This document shows positions 24,518 to 33,162 of a stretch of 34,046 bases of DNA, one piece after another (positions within the stretch are counted from its first letter, which is position 1; every line of letters begins with the position of its first letter). The position numbers and the translations under genes are program-made. Source of the DNA: Acidovorax sp. CF316. GTDB taxonomy: Bacteria; Pseudomonadota; Gammaproteobacteria; Burkholderiales; Burkholderiaceae_C. The notes under the pieces were generated by a model. The model was not told the DNA's origin. It saw only the letters and a program-made list of their open reading frames with translations, and did not search any database. The DNA lies in the NCBI RefSeq assembly GCF_000276605.1, contig NZ_AKJX01000268.1:1-34046 (forward strand). Reading direction: 5' to 3'.

Positions 24518-26314
24518 ATGCCCAGCTATACGCCGCCCCTGCGCGACATGCAATTCGTCATGCACGAAGTGCTCAAGGTCAGCGACGAACTCAAGGCCCT
24601 GCCGGCCCATGCCGAGGTGGATGTGGACACCATCAATGCCGTGATCGAAGAGGCGGGCAAGTTCGCTGCCGAGGTTACCTTCCCGCTGAACATCAGCGGC
24701 GACACCGAAGGCTGCGTGCTGGACAAGGCCACCCACGAAGTGAAGACCCCCACGGGCTTCAAGGCCGCCTACGCCAAGTACGTAGAAGGCGGCTGGGCTG
24801 CGCTCTCCTGCGACCCCGCCTACGGCGGCCAGGGCCTGCCCTTCGTGCTCAACCAGTGCCTGTACGAGATGATGAACTCGGCCAACCAGGCCTGGACCAT
24901 GTACCCCGGCCTGTCGCACGGCGCCTACGAAGCCCTGCACGCGCACGGTACCGACGCGCAGAAGGCCCTGTACCTGCCCAAGCTCACCAGCGGCGAGTGG
25001 ACCGGCACCATGTGCCTGACCGAACCGCATTGCGGCACCGACCTGGGCCTGTTGCGCACCAAGGCCGAACCCCTGGCCGACGGCACCTACAAGATCACCG
25101 GCAACAAGATCTTCATCTCGGCTGGCGAGCACGACATGGCCGCCAACATCGTCCACCTGGTGCTGGCCCGCCTGCCTGATGCGCCCAAGGGCAGCAAGGG
25201 CATCAGCCTGTTCGTCGTGCCCAAGTTCAACATCCAGGCCGACGGCTCTCTGGGCGAGCGCAACCCGATCTTCTGCACCGGCCTGGAGCACAAGATGGGC
25301 ATCCACGGCAATGCGACGGCGCAGATCGCCATCGATGGCGCCATCGGCACGCTGGTAGGTCAGCCCAACAAGGGCCTGGCCGCCATGTTCGTGATGATGA
25401 ACGCCGCCCGCCTGGGCGTGGGCAACCAGTCGCTGGGCCTGACCGAAGTGGCCTACCAGAATGCCCTGGCCTACGCCAAGGACCGCATCCAGATGCGCAG
25501 CCTGTCGGGCACCAAGGCCAAGGACAAGGACGCCGACCCCATCATCGTGCACCCCGACGTGCGCAAGATGCTGCTCACGGCCAAGGCCTACGCCGAAGGC
25601 GGCCGTGCACTGCAGATCTTCTGCACGCTGCTGCTGGACAAGGCCCACGGCCACGCCGACGAAAAGGTGCGCAAGGACTCCGAGGAACTCGTGGCCCTGC
25701 TCACGCCCATCGTCAAAGCCTTCATCACCGACAACGGCCACATCGCCACCAATGCGTGCATGCAGGTCTTCGGCGGCCATGGCTTTATCAAGGAATGGGG
25801 CATGGAGCAGTACGTGCGCGACAACCGCATCAACATGATCTATGAAGGCACCAACACCATCCAGTCGCTGGACCTGCTGGGCCGCAAGATCCTGGGCAAC
25901 AACGGCGCCTCGCTCAAGAAGTTCGGCAAGCTGGTGGGCAAGCTGGTGGAAGAAGAAGGCGTGAACGAGAAGATGGCCGAGTTCATCAACCCCGTCGCCT
26001 ACCTGGCCGACCAGATGACCAAGTTCACCACCGAGATCGGCTTCAAGGGCCTGCAGAACCCCGACGAAGTGGGCGCTGCCGCCGTGGACTACCTGCGCGT
26101 GGCCGGCCACCTGGTGTTCGGCTACCTGTTCGCCCGCATGGCCCAGGTGGCCCTGCGCGAGATCGCCGCCGGCAACACCGACCCCTTCTATGCCGCCAAG
26201 CTGCAGACCGCGCGCTTCTACTTCGCCAAGCTCTTCCCCGAGACGGCGACGCTGATGCGCACGGCCCGCGCCGGCAGCAAGGTGCTGATGGACACCGACC
26301 TGGCCCTGGCCTGA
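24518..26314 (+). CDS. Large acyl-CoA dehydrogenase (FadE/DmdC-like, C-terminal extension)
   Basis: A 598-residue acyl-CoA dehydrogenase, about 200 longer than classical ones. The flavin-binding block is 'CLTEPHCGTDLGLLRTKAEP', and 'KIFISAGEHDM' follows. The catalytic glutamate sits in 'NMIYEGTNTIQ' (about residue 443). The C-terminal 130 residues form the extra helical domain of this class (Acyl-CoA_dh_C-like). Similar lengths occur in Bacillus FadE and in 3-methylthiopropanoyl-CoA dehydrogenase DmdC. Neighbours with hydratase/dehydrogenase and thiolase activity argue for straight-chain fatty acyl-CoA as substrate. First enzyme gene of the operon; AAGGAG precedes the start. Confidence 0.9.
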   Translation: MPSYTPPLRDMQFVMHEVLKVSDELKALPAHAEVDVDTINAVIEEAGKFAAEVTFPLNISGDTEGCVLDKATHEVKTPTGFKAAYAKYVEGGWAALSCDPAYGGQGLPFVLNQCLYEMMNSANQAWTMYPGLSHGAYEALHAHGTDAQKALYLPKLTSGEWTGTMCLTEPHCGTDLGLLRTKAEPLADGTYKITGNKIFISAGEHDMAANIVHLVLARLPDAPKGSKGISLFVVPKFNIQADGSLGERNPIFCTGLEHKMGIHGNATAQIAIDGAIGTLVGQPNKGLAAMFVMMNAARLGVGNQSLGLTEVAYQNALAYAKDRIQMRSLSGTKAKDKDADPIIVHPDVRKMLLTAKAYAEGGRALQIFCTLLLDKAHGHADEKVRKDSEELVALLTPIVKAFITDNGHIATNACMQVFGGHGFIKEWGMEQYVRDNRINMIYEGTNTIQSLDLLGRKILGNNGASLKKFGKLVGKLVEEEGVNEKMAEFINPVAYLADQMTKFTTEIGFKGLQNPDEVGAAAVDYLRVAGHLVFGYLFARMAQVALREIAAGNTDPFYAAKLQTARFYFAKLFPETATLMRTARAGSKVLMDTDLALA

Positions 26315-26367
26315 TCGGCGCCCCCGCCAGCGGATCCCGACCCCTCAGCCACGGAGCAGCCACCACC

Positions 26368-26814
26368 ATGGTCAATGCAGCAACCACCGCAGCCGTTCTC
26401 TTGTTCGCCGCCGCCGCGGCACCGGCCTGGGCGCAGATGACGCCCGAAGGCCTGTGGCGCAACATCGACGACAAGACCGGCGAGGCCAAGGCCGAGATCC
26501 GCATCCGCGATGCGGGCGGTGGCGCCCTGAACGGCGTGCTCGAAAAGCGCCTGTCCAAGGACGCCAAGCCCGACGAGGTCTGCGACGAGTGCAGCGATGA
26601 CCGCAAGGGCAAGCCGCTCGTGGGCCTGGAGCTGATCCGCGGTGCCAAGAAGGCTGAAGGCAAGGACGTGTGGGAGGGCGGCAAGATCCTCGACCCCGAG
26701 AACGGCCGCAACTACACGCTGCGCATGACGCCTGTCGAGGGCGGCAAGAAGCTCGAGGTGCGTGGTTCCTTCGGCCCCTTCGGCCGCACACAGACCTGGG
26801 TGCGGGTGCAGTAA
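26368..26814 (+). CDS. Small secreted DUF2147-type protein
   Basis: A 148-residue protein with a signal peptide ('TTAAVLLFAAAAAPAWAQ', cleavage near 23) and a mature beta-rich domain: 'TPEGLWRNIDDKTGEAKAEI', 'GKILDPENGRNYTLRM' and C-terminal 'GPFGRTQTWVRVQ'. These features match DUF2147, a family of periplasmic proteins of unknown function with a lipocalin-like small barrel. Two cysteines ('VCDECSDD') are close together and might bind metal or form a disulphide. It stands inside a beta-oxidation operon, 53 bases after the dehydrogenase, with GGAGC before the start, so it may take part in uptake or handling of fatty acids outside the inner membrane. That role is an inference. Confidence 0.82.
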   Translation: MVNAATTAAVLLFAAAAAPAWAQMTPEGLWRNIDDKTGEAKAEIRIRDAGGGALNGVLEKRLSKDAKPDEVCDECSDDRKGKPLVGLELIRGAKKAEGKDVWEGGKILDPENGRNYTLRMTPVEGGKKLEVRGSFGPFGRTQTWVRVQ

Positions 26815-26904
26815 ACAAGACAACAGCATGCACCGGCCACGCCGGGTGCAGGCAACAACGAGGGCCGGGCGCCGCGTCGCCGTCGTCCTCATGGAGAAAC
26901 ACCG

Positions 26905-29328
26905 ATGTCAAGATTCCAAGTGAAGAAAGTCGCCGTGCTCGGCGCGGGCGTGATGGGCGCGCAGATCGCTGCGCACCTGGTCAACGTCAAGGTGCCCGTG
27001 GTGCTGTTCGACCTGCCGGCCAAGGAAGGCCCGAAGAACGGCATCGTCACCAAGGCTGTGGAAGGCCTCAAGAAGCTCAAGCCCTCGCCCCTGGGCGTGG
27101 CGGACGACGCCGCCCTGATCGGCCAGGCCAACTACGAAGAGCACCTGGAGCAATTGCGCGACTGCGACCTCATCATCGAGGCCATCGCCGAGCGCATGGA
27201 CTGGAAGCTCGACCTGTACAAGAAGATCGCGCCCTTCGTCGCGCCGCATGCCATCGTGGCATCGAACACCTCGGGCCTGTCGATCACCAAGCTCTCCGAG
27301 GCCCTGCCCGAGAGCATCAAGCCGCGTTTTTGCGGCATCCACTTCTTCAACCCACCGCGCTACATGGTGCTGGTGGAACTGATCAACACGCCCACCACCT
27401 CGCCCGAGGTGCTCGACCAGCTCGAAGCCTTCGTCACCAGCGGCCTGGGCAAGGGCGTGGTGCGCGCGCACGACACCCCCAACTTCGTGGCCAACCGCGT
27501 GGGCATCGCCGGCATGCTGGCGACCATGAAGGAAGTCGAGAACTTCGGCCTCTCCTTCGACGTGGTGGACGACCTCACGGGCAAGAAGCTTGGCCGTGCA
27601 TCGAGCGGCACCTTCCGCACCGCCGACGTGGTGGGCCTCGACACCATGGCCCACGTCATCAAGACGCTGCAGGACAACTTGGACGAGAACAGCGACCCGT
27701 TCTACGCCAGCTTCGGCACCCCCGCCGTGCTCAAGAAGCTGCTGGAATTGGGCAACCTGGGCCAGAAGGCCAAGGCCGGTTTCTACAAGAAGGTCGGCCG
27801 CGACGTGCTGCGCTTCGACCTCGAGAGCGAAGAGTACGTGCCCGGCGGCCAGAAGGCCGACGAGGTGTACGGCCGCATGCTCAAGAAGCCTGCCGCCGAG
27901 CGCCTGCGCCTGCTGCGCAATTCTGAAGGCGCGCAAGGCCGCTTCCTCTGGGCCATCCTGCGCAACAGTTTCCATTACGCCGCCGTGCACCTGGCCACGA
28001 TTGCCGACAACGCGCGCGACGTGGACCAGGCCATGCGCTGGGGCTTCGGCATGAAGCAGGGCCCCTTCGAGTTGTGGCAGGAAGCCGGCTGGCTCGACGT
28101 GGCGAAGATGATCCAGGAAGACATCGACGCCGGCAAGGCATTGAGCAAGGCGCCGCTGCCCGAGTGGGTGTTCAAGGGCCCCGTGGCCGAGGCCGGTGGC
28201 GTGCACACCGCCCAAGGTTCGTGGAGCGCATCGGCGCAGAAGTTCATCGCACGCCGCGCACTGCCGGTGTACGAGCGCCAGCACTTCCCCGAAAAGCTGC
28301 TGGGCGAGACCTCGCTGCCCGACTTCACCACCGCCGGCACCACGCTGCACGAGGATGATTCCCTGCGCGTGTGGACGCTGGAGGGTGCAGACCGCGCTCC
28401 CGGCACCGGCGTCGTGATCGCCAGCATCAAGACCAAGATGCACGCCATCAGCCCCGACGTGGCCGAAGGCCTCACGCTGGCTGTGGACCTGGCCGAGAAG
28501 GACTACGAAGGCCTGGTGATCTGGTCGGGCGACGAGCCCTTCAGCGCCGGCGCCGACCTGCAGGCCATGCTGCCCGCCTTCATGGTGGCCGGCGTGAGCG
28601 CCATCGAAGGGGCCGAGGCCGAACTGCAGAACACCATGCTGCGCATCCGCTATGCCAACGTGCCGGTCGTCGCTGCCGTGCGCGGCCTGGCGCTGGGCGG
28701 TGGCTGCGAACTGGCCGTGCACTCGGCGCGCCGCGTGGTGCACATGGAAAGCTACATCGGCCTGGTGGAAGTCGGCGTGGGCCTGGTGCCCGGTGCCGGC
28801 GGCCTGACCTACATCGCGCGCCGCGCTGCGGAGAACGCCGCCACCTCCACGGGCAAGGACATCCTGCCCTTCCTGACCGAAGGCTTCACGGCTGCCGCGA
28901 TGGCCAAGGTGGGCACCAGCGCGCTGGAATCGCGCAAGCTCGGCTACCTGCTCGAGAGCGACGTGATCGTGCCGCACAAGGACGAACTGCTCTATGTGGC
29001 CATCAACGAAGCCAGGTCCCTGGCCAAGGGCGGCTGGCGCGCGCCTGCCAAGCGGCTGTTCCCGGTGGCCGGCCGCAGCGGCATCGCCACCATCAAGGGC
29101 TCGCTGGTCAACATGCGCGACGGCGGCTTCATCAGCCAGCACGACTTCCACATCGCCGGCCTGATCGCCGAAGTGGTCTGTGGCGGCGACGTGGATGCCG
29201 GCACCCTGGTGAGCGAGGAGTACCTGATGGCGCTGGAGCGCAAGGCGTTCTGCGCCCTCATCGAGCACCCCAAGACGCAGGAGCGCATCCTGGGCATGCT
29301 GTCCACCGGCAAGCCGGTGCGCAACTGA
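26905..29328 (+). CDS. 3-hydroxyacyl-CoA dehydrogenase / enoyl-CoA hydratase fusion (FadN type)
   Basis: An 807-residue bifunctional enzyme. The NAD-binding dehydrogenase comes first ('VAVLGAGVMGAQIAAHL', 9-25; 'ASNTSGLSITKL'; 'GIHFFNPPRYM'). The crotonase-fold hydratase follows at about 500-700 ('FSAGADLQAM', 'LALGGGCELAVHSARR', 'GLVEVGVGLVPGAGG', with both catalytic glutamates). This order is that of Bacillus FadN and the reverse of E. coli FadB, which starts with the hydratase. It would convert 2-enoyl-CoA to 3-ketoacyl-CoA for the thiolase downstream. GGAG precedes the start. With the dehydrogenase at 24518 and the thiolase at 29876 the operon mirrors fadNAE in content. Confidence 0.92.
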   Translation: MSRFQVKKVAVLGAGVMGAQIAAHLVNVKVPVVLFDLPAKEGPKNGIVTKAVEGLKKLKPSPLGVADDAALIGQANYEEHLEQLRDCDLIIEAIAERMDWKLDLYKKIAPFVAPHAIVASNTSGLSITKLSEALPESIKPRFCGIHFFNPPRYMVLVELINTPTTSPEVLDQLEAFVTSGLGKGVVRAHDTPNFVANRVGIAGMLATMKEVENFGLSFDVVDDLTGKKLGRASSGTFRTADVVGLDTMAHVIKTLQDNLDENSDPFYASFGTPAVLKKLLELGNLGQKAKAGFYKKVGRDVLRFDLESEEYVPGGQKADEVYGRMLKKPAAERLRLLRNSEGAQGRFLWAILRNSFHYAAVHLATIADNARDVDQAMRWGFGMKQGPFELWQEAGWLDVAKMIQEDIDAGKALSKAPLPEWVFKGPVAEAGGVHTAQGSWSASAQKFIARRALPVYERQHFPEKLLGETSLPDFTTAGTTLHEDDSLRVWTLEGADRAPGTGVVIASIKTKMHAISPDVAEGLTLAVDLAEKDYEGLVIWSGDEPFSAGADLQAMLPAFMVAGVSAIEGAEAELQNTMLRIRYANVPVVAAVRGLALGGGCELAVHSARRVVHMESYIGLVEVGVGLVPGAGGLTYIARRAAENAATSTGKDILPFLTEGFTAAAMAKVGTSALESRKLGYLLESDVIVPHKDELLYVAINEARSLAKGGWRAPAKRLFPVAGRSGIATIKGSLVNMRDGGFISQHDFHIAGLIAEVVCGGDVDAGTLVSEEYLMALERKAFCALIEHPKTQERILGMLSTGKPVRN

Positions 29329-29345
29329 CCAAGCCCTTGTCCACC

Positions 29346-29861
29346 ATGAGCGAAACCACCCGCCCGCCGAACAAGCTGCAGCGCTCGCTGATGCGGCTGG
29401 ACGAAGCCCCGGCCTTCATGCGCGGCTTCGTGCAGAACATCATCCTGCGCCGCGCCGTGCCCTTCACGGGCACGGCCGGAGTGCAGTTCGTGTCGCTCAC
29501 GCCCGAGCGGGTCGAGGTGCACCTGGCCAACGAGCGCCGCGTGCAGAACCACATCGCTGGCGTGCACGCCTCGGCCATGAACCTGCTGGCCGAGACGGCC
29601 ACCGGCATGGTCGTTGGCATGAACGTGCGCGACGACTGCCTGCCGCTGGCCAAGGAGTTCAGCATGGCCTTTCGCAAGCGCGCCACGGGTGGCCTCAAGG
29701 CCGTGGCCGTGCTCAGCGCCGAGCAGCGCGCAGCCATGCAGGCCAGCGACAAGGGCGAGGTCCAGGTCACCGTCACCGTGACCGATGAGGCTGGCGCCGA
29801 GCCGGTCGAATGTGCATTTACGTGGGCCTGGATTTCCTCCAGCCGCCCCGCCAAGAATTGA
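29346..29861 (+). CDS. DUF4442 hotdog-fold protein, possible acyl-CoA thioesterase
   Basis: A 171-residue single hotdog protein. 'VHLANERRVQNHIAGVHASA' followed by 'MNLLAETATG' corresponds to the N/H...G...A helix region of hotdog thioesterases, and 'AKEFSMAFRKRATGGLKAVA' to the following strands. The sequence agrees best with DUF4442, whose members are thought to hydrolyse acyl-CoA or bind acyl chains. The gene starts 17 bases after the FadN-type stop and its final codons carry the AAGGAG ribosome site of the thiolase gene, so it is truly within the operon. It may release free fatty acids from stalled intermediates. Confidence 0.75.
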   Translation: MSETTRPPNKLQRSLMRLDEAPAFMRGFVQNIILRRAVPFTGTAGVQFVSLTPERVEVHLANERRVQNHIAGVHASAMNLLAETATGMVVGMNVRDDCLPLAKEFSMAFRKRATGGLKAVAVLSAEQRAAMQASDKGEVQVTVTVTDEAGAEPVECAFTWAWISSSRPAKN

Positions 29862-29875
29862 AGGAGTTCACCACC

Positions 29876-31075
29876 ATGGCCAAACAAGTCCAGGAAGCCT
29901 ATATCGTTGCTGCCACGCGCACGCCCATCGGGCGCTCGCACCGCGGCTTCTTCCGCAACACCCGGCCCGACGACCTGCTGGCGACCACGCTCAAGGCAGC
30001 GCTGGCCGCGGCGCCCGGTCTCGACCCCAAGGCCATCGAGGACATCATCTGCGGCTGCGCGATCCCCGAAGCCCAGCAGGGCCTGAACGTGGCGCGCATC
30101 GGTGCCGTGCTGGCCGGCCTGCCCACCAGCGTGGGCGGCATCACCGTCAACCGTTTCTGCGCATCGGGCCTGTCTGCGGTGCAGATGGCGGCCGACCGCA
30201 TCCGCGTCGGCGAAGCCGACGTGATGATCGCTGCCGGCGTGGAAAGCATGAGCATGGTGCCCATGATGGGCAACTCGCCCTCGCTGTCGCCCTCGATCTT
30301 CGAGCGCGAAGGCGACGTGGGCATTGCCTACGGCATGGGCCTCACGGCCGAGAAGGTGGCCCAGCAGTGGAAGGTCAGTCGCGATGCGCAGGACCAGTTC
30401 GCGCTGCAGTCGCACCAGAAGGCCCTGGCCGCCCAGCAGGCCGGTTACTTCGCCGACGAGATCACCTCCATCGAAGTGACCGACCGCACGGCCAACCTGG
30501 AAACCGGCGAGTCGATCGCCAAGAGCCGCACCGTGAGCCTGGACGAGGGCGCCCGCCCCGACACCACGCTCGAAGGCCTGGCCAAGCTGAAGACCGTGTT
30601 CGCCGCGCGCGGCTCCGTCACCGCCGGCAACAGCTCGCAGACCAGCGACGGCGCCGGTGCGCTGATCCTGGCCAGCGAGGCCGCCGTCAAGCGTTTCGGC
30701 CTGACGCCGCTGGCGCGGTTCGTGAGCTATGCCTCCAAGGGCGTGCCGCCGCACATCATGGGCATCGGCCCGATCGAGGCGATCCCGGCGGCCCTGCGCT
30801 ATGCGGGCCTGAACCAGCAGGACATCGACTGGTTCGAGCTGAACGAAGCCTTTGCGGCGCAGTCGCTGGCGGTGATGAACACGCTGGGCATGGACCCTTC
30901 CAAGGTCAACCCCATGGGCGGCGCGATCGCGCTGGGGCACCCACTGGGTGCGACGGGCGCGATCCGCTCGGCCACGGTGGTGCATGCGCTCAAGCGCAAC
31001 AAGCTCAAGTACGGCATGGTCACGATGTGCGTAGGCATGGGCCAAGGCGCCGCCGGCATATTTGAATCTGTTTGA
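29876..31075 (+). CDS. fadA: Acetyl-CoA C-acyltransferase (3-ketoacyl-CoA thiolase)
   Basis: A 399-residue thiolase completing the beta-oxidation cycle by cleaving 3-ketoacyl-CoA with CoA. The nucleophilic cysteine is C95 ('NRFCASGLSAVQMA'), the C-terminal histidine H355 ('GHPLGATGA') and the acid/base cysteine C385 ('CVGMGQGAAG'). 'NEAFAAQ' is also present. All key residues are intact. AAGGAG stands 9 bases before the ATG and overlaps the end of the DUF4442 gene. A palindromic dispersed repeat follows and separates it from the alpha/beta hydrolase. Confidence 0.95.
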   Translation: MAKQVQEAYIVAATRTPIGRSHRGFFRNTRPDDLLATTLKAALAAAPGLDPKAIEDIICGCAIPEAQQGLNVARIGAVLAGLPTSVGGITVNRFCASGLSAVQMAADRIRVGEADVMIAAGVESMSMVPMMGNSPSLSPSIFEREGDVGIAYGMGLTAEKVAQQWKVSRDAQDQFALQSHQKALAAQQAGYFADEITSIEVTDRTANLETGESIAKSRTVSLDEGARPDTTLEGLAKLKTVFAARGSVTAGNSSQTSDGAGALILASEAAVKRFGLTPLARFVSYASKGVPPHIMGIGPIEAIPAALRYAGLNQQDIDWFELNEAFAAQSLAVMNTLGMDPSKVNPMGGAIALGHPLGATGAIRSATVVHALKRNKLKYGMVTMCVGMGQGAAGIFESV

Positions 31076-31089
31076 GGCTACTGCGCGGC

Positions 31090-31174
31090 CTTCAGGCGTC
31101 GTTGGGCGGTGCTCGGAATCCTCACGTACAGGAAGTACGTTGCGGTTCCTGTGCTCCGTTCGCCTAGCCTGAAG
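31090..31174. repeat. Long imperfect palindrome, dispersed intergenic repeat
   Basis: The outer arms CTTCAGGC (31090-31097) and GCCTGAAG (31167-31174) are exact complements, as are the central ACGTAC (31124-31129) and GTACGT (31135-31140). Between them, partly pairing blocks (GGAATCC against GGTTCC, GGCGGTGCTC against GAGCAC) give a rod about 85 bases long. I recall the same type between genes in Comamonadaceae. It may end or stabilise the fad mRNA. Confidence 0.6.
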
Positions 31175-31271
31175 ACCGCTCGCTACGCCCTTGAGGGCGG
31201 GGTGTGAAGAGCGGGATTGTTTGAAGTGTTTCCATCGAGCCGGCGCAGATCGGTCTTTACAGGAGACGGAC

Positions 31272-32159
31272 ATGGACAAGCAGACTTTGCAGGTGACGGA
31301 CGCGGTGTCTTTGGCGCTGCGCGTGTACGAACCCGAAGGTGGGGCTGGCGCCGCGCGCGCCAGTGTCGTGATCGGCGGGGCCATGGGGGTGCGGCAGGCG
31401 TTCTACGAGGCGTTTGCGCGCTGGCTGGCGCAGCAGGGGTTTCGGGTCACGACGTTCGATTACCGCGGGCATGGGGATTCGCTGAAGGGCCGTATGCGGG
31501 CCGTGAAGGCGGATCTGTTCGATTGGGCGCAGGACTACGAGGCCGTGATTTCAGCGGCCAAGGCTGCGCTACCGGCGTCCCCGCTGTACCTGCTGGGGCA
31601 CAGCCTGGGGGCGCAGCTGCCGGGGCTCTTGCGCAACCCGGCGCAGGTCGACGGGCTGCTCAGCATTGCCGCAGGCAGTGGCTACTGGCGCGACAACGCG
31701 CCGCAGCTCAAGCGCATCGTGCCGTATTTCTGGTGGGTGCTGGTGCCGCTGGCCACGCGGCTGTGCGGGTACTTTCCCGGGCGCACGCTCAAGAAGGTCG
31801 GCGATCTGCCGGCCGGCGTGATCCTGCAGTGGCGGCGCTGGTGCCTGAACCCCGCCTACAGCGTGGGGGCCGAAGGGGCTGCCGTGGCGCAAAGCTATGG
31901 GGCGGTGCGCTTTCCGGTGCTGGCCCTGTCGATGAGCGACGATGAGCTCATGACGCTGCGCGGCACGCACAACCTCGTCAACCTGTATGCCAACACCGAG
32001 CGCCGCGTGGAGAGCATCACCCCGGCAGACCTGCATGTGCGCCGCATCGGGCACTTCGGCTTCTTTCGCGACCAGTTCAGCGGCAATCTGTGGCCGCGCG
32101 CGGCGGCCCTGCTGTCCGGGTTCGGCGCTGCGGCAACAGTCACCGGCACGACGGTGTAG
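31272..32159 (+). CDS. Alpha/beta hydrolase (esterase-like)
   Basis: A 295-residue alpha/beta hydrolase fold. 'FDYRGHGDS' (62-70) precedes the nucleophile elbow 'GHSLGAQ' with serine 111. An acidic residue in 'MSDDELMTL' and the histidine in 'RRIGHFGFFRD' complete a plausible triad. It has no signal peptide, so it is cytoplasmic. AGGAG stands 7 bases before the ATG at 31272. Similar proteins are annotated as predicted esterases (COG4757-like) without a known substrate. Separated from the thiolase by the repeat, it may have its own promoter or be read through; a role on acyl esters is inferred from the neighbourhood. Confidence 0.82.
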   Translation: MDKQTLQVTDAVSLALRVYEPEGGAGAARASVVIGGAMGVRQAFYEAFARWLAQQGFRVTTFDYRGHGDSLKGRMRAVKADLFDWAQDYEAVISAAKAALPASPLYLLGHSLGAQLPGLLRNPAQVDGLLSIAAGSGYWRDNAPQLKRIVPYFWWVLVPLATRLCGYFPGRTLKKVGDLPAGVILQWRRWCLNPAYSVGAEGAAVAQSYGAVRFPVLALSMSDDELMTLRGTHNLVNLYANTERRVESITPADLHVRRIGHFGFFRDQFSGNLWPRAAALLSGFGAAATVTGTTV

Positions 32160-32186
32160 TCCGGCAATTCGCGGCACACTCAGCGC

Positions 32187-33065
32187 ATGACCCGCAGCAC
32201 CCAGACCCCGCAAGGCAGCGACAACCCTCCTGCTGCCGCCGCCGCCCCCCACCCGCTCGACGAGGCCCTGCAGCTGTCCGCCAGCGCCGATGTCCCGGGG
32301 CAGTACCAGGGGCAGACCCATCCTGGCTACTGGAACATGGTTGGCCCGTTCGGCGGTGTCACGGCAGCCACCTTGTTGAAGGCCATCCTGCAGCACCCGG
32401 ACCGGCTCGGCGACCCCCTGTCGCTCACGGTCAACTATGCGGGCGCACTGGTGGAGGGCGCCTTCACCATCCAGGCCGTGCCCGTGCGCACCAACCGCTC
32501 CACCCAGCACTGGACACTGTCCATCCTGCAGGCCGATGCCGAGGGTGCGCTGGTGGTCACCACCACCGGCACGGCAGTGACGGCCGTGCGCCGCGAGACC
32601 TGGAGTGTGGGCGACCTGCCCATGCCCGAGGTGACGCCGCCTGCCGAGCTGGCGCCCATTGCCCGGCAGGGGGTGGAGTGGATCAACCGCTACGAAATGC
32701 GCCCTTTGAAAGGCCCCATCCCCAATACCTGGGATGGCAGTGGCGACCACAGCACCACGCAGTTGTGGATGCGCGATGCGCCACCGCGGCCGCTGGACTT
32801 TTTGTCGCTCGCCGCCCTGGCCGATGTGTTCTACCCGCGTGTCTGGCTGCGCCGCGCGCGCCGCGTGCCGGCCGGCACGGTGTCCATCACCGTGTACTTC
32901 CATGCCAGTGCCGAGCAGCTTGAGGCCACTGGCACGGGCCACCTGCTGGGCCAGGCCCGGGGCCAGGAGTTCCGCAACGGCTTCTTCGACCAGACCGCCC
33001 AGTTGTGGAACGAGGCCGGCACCATGCTGGCCACGAGCCACCAGATCGTTTACTACAAGGAATGA
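32187..33065 (+). CDS. Acyl-CoA thioesterase-like protein (double hotdog, TesB-like)
   Basis: A 292-residue protein. After a low-complexity start, 'GYWNMVGPFGGVTAATLLKA' is the first hotdog's helix region, as in the 4HBT_3/TesB-like family, followed by 'PLSLTVNYAGALVEGAFTIQ'. The second hotdog contains 'LDFLSLAALADVFYPRVWLR' and 'GTVSITVYFHASAEQL', ending 'ATSHQIVYYKE'. It would cleave acyl-CoA to free acid and CoA. It starts 27 bases after the hydrolase stop and is followed at 97 bases by the enoyl-CoA hydratase gene, so the three probably form one unit. Confidence 0.8.
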   Translation: MTRSTQTPQGSDNPPAAAAAPHPLDEALQLSASADVPGQYQGQTHPGYWNMVGPFGGVTAATLLKAILQHPDRLGDPLSLTVNYAGALVEGAFTIQAVPVRTNRSTQHWTLSILQADAEGALVVTTTGTAVTAVRRETWSVGDLPMPEVTPPAELAPIARQGVEWINRYEMRPLKGPIPNTWDGSGDHSTTQLWMRDAPPRPLDFLSLAALADVFYPRVWLRRARRVPAGTVSITVYFHASAEQLEATGTGHLLGQARGQEFRNGFFDQTAQLWNEAGTMLATSHQIVYYKE

Positions 33066-33162
33066 TGGATGGAAGGCCGGCAGGGGACCAGCATCCTTCG
33101 CCTGCCGCATCATCCGTCCTTCGATGCCCGATTCATCATCCCAAACCCCCGAGATTCCAGCC

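Noticed and set aside
26908..29268. A 786-codon open frame on the minus strand
   Set aside because: It is the mirror frame of the FadN-type gene; the plus-strand product has full catalytic motifs and a ribosome site.
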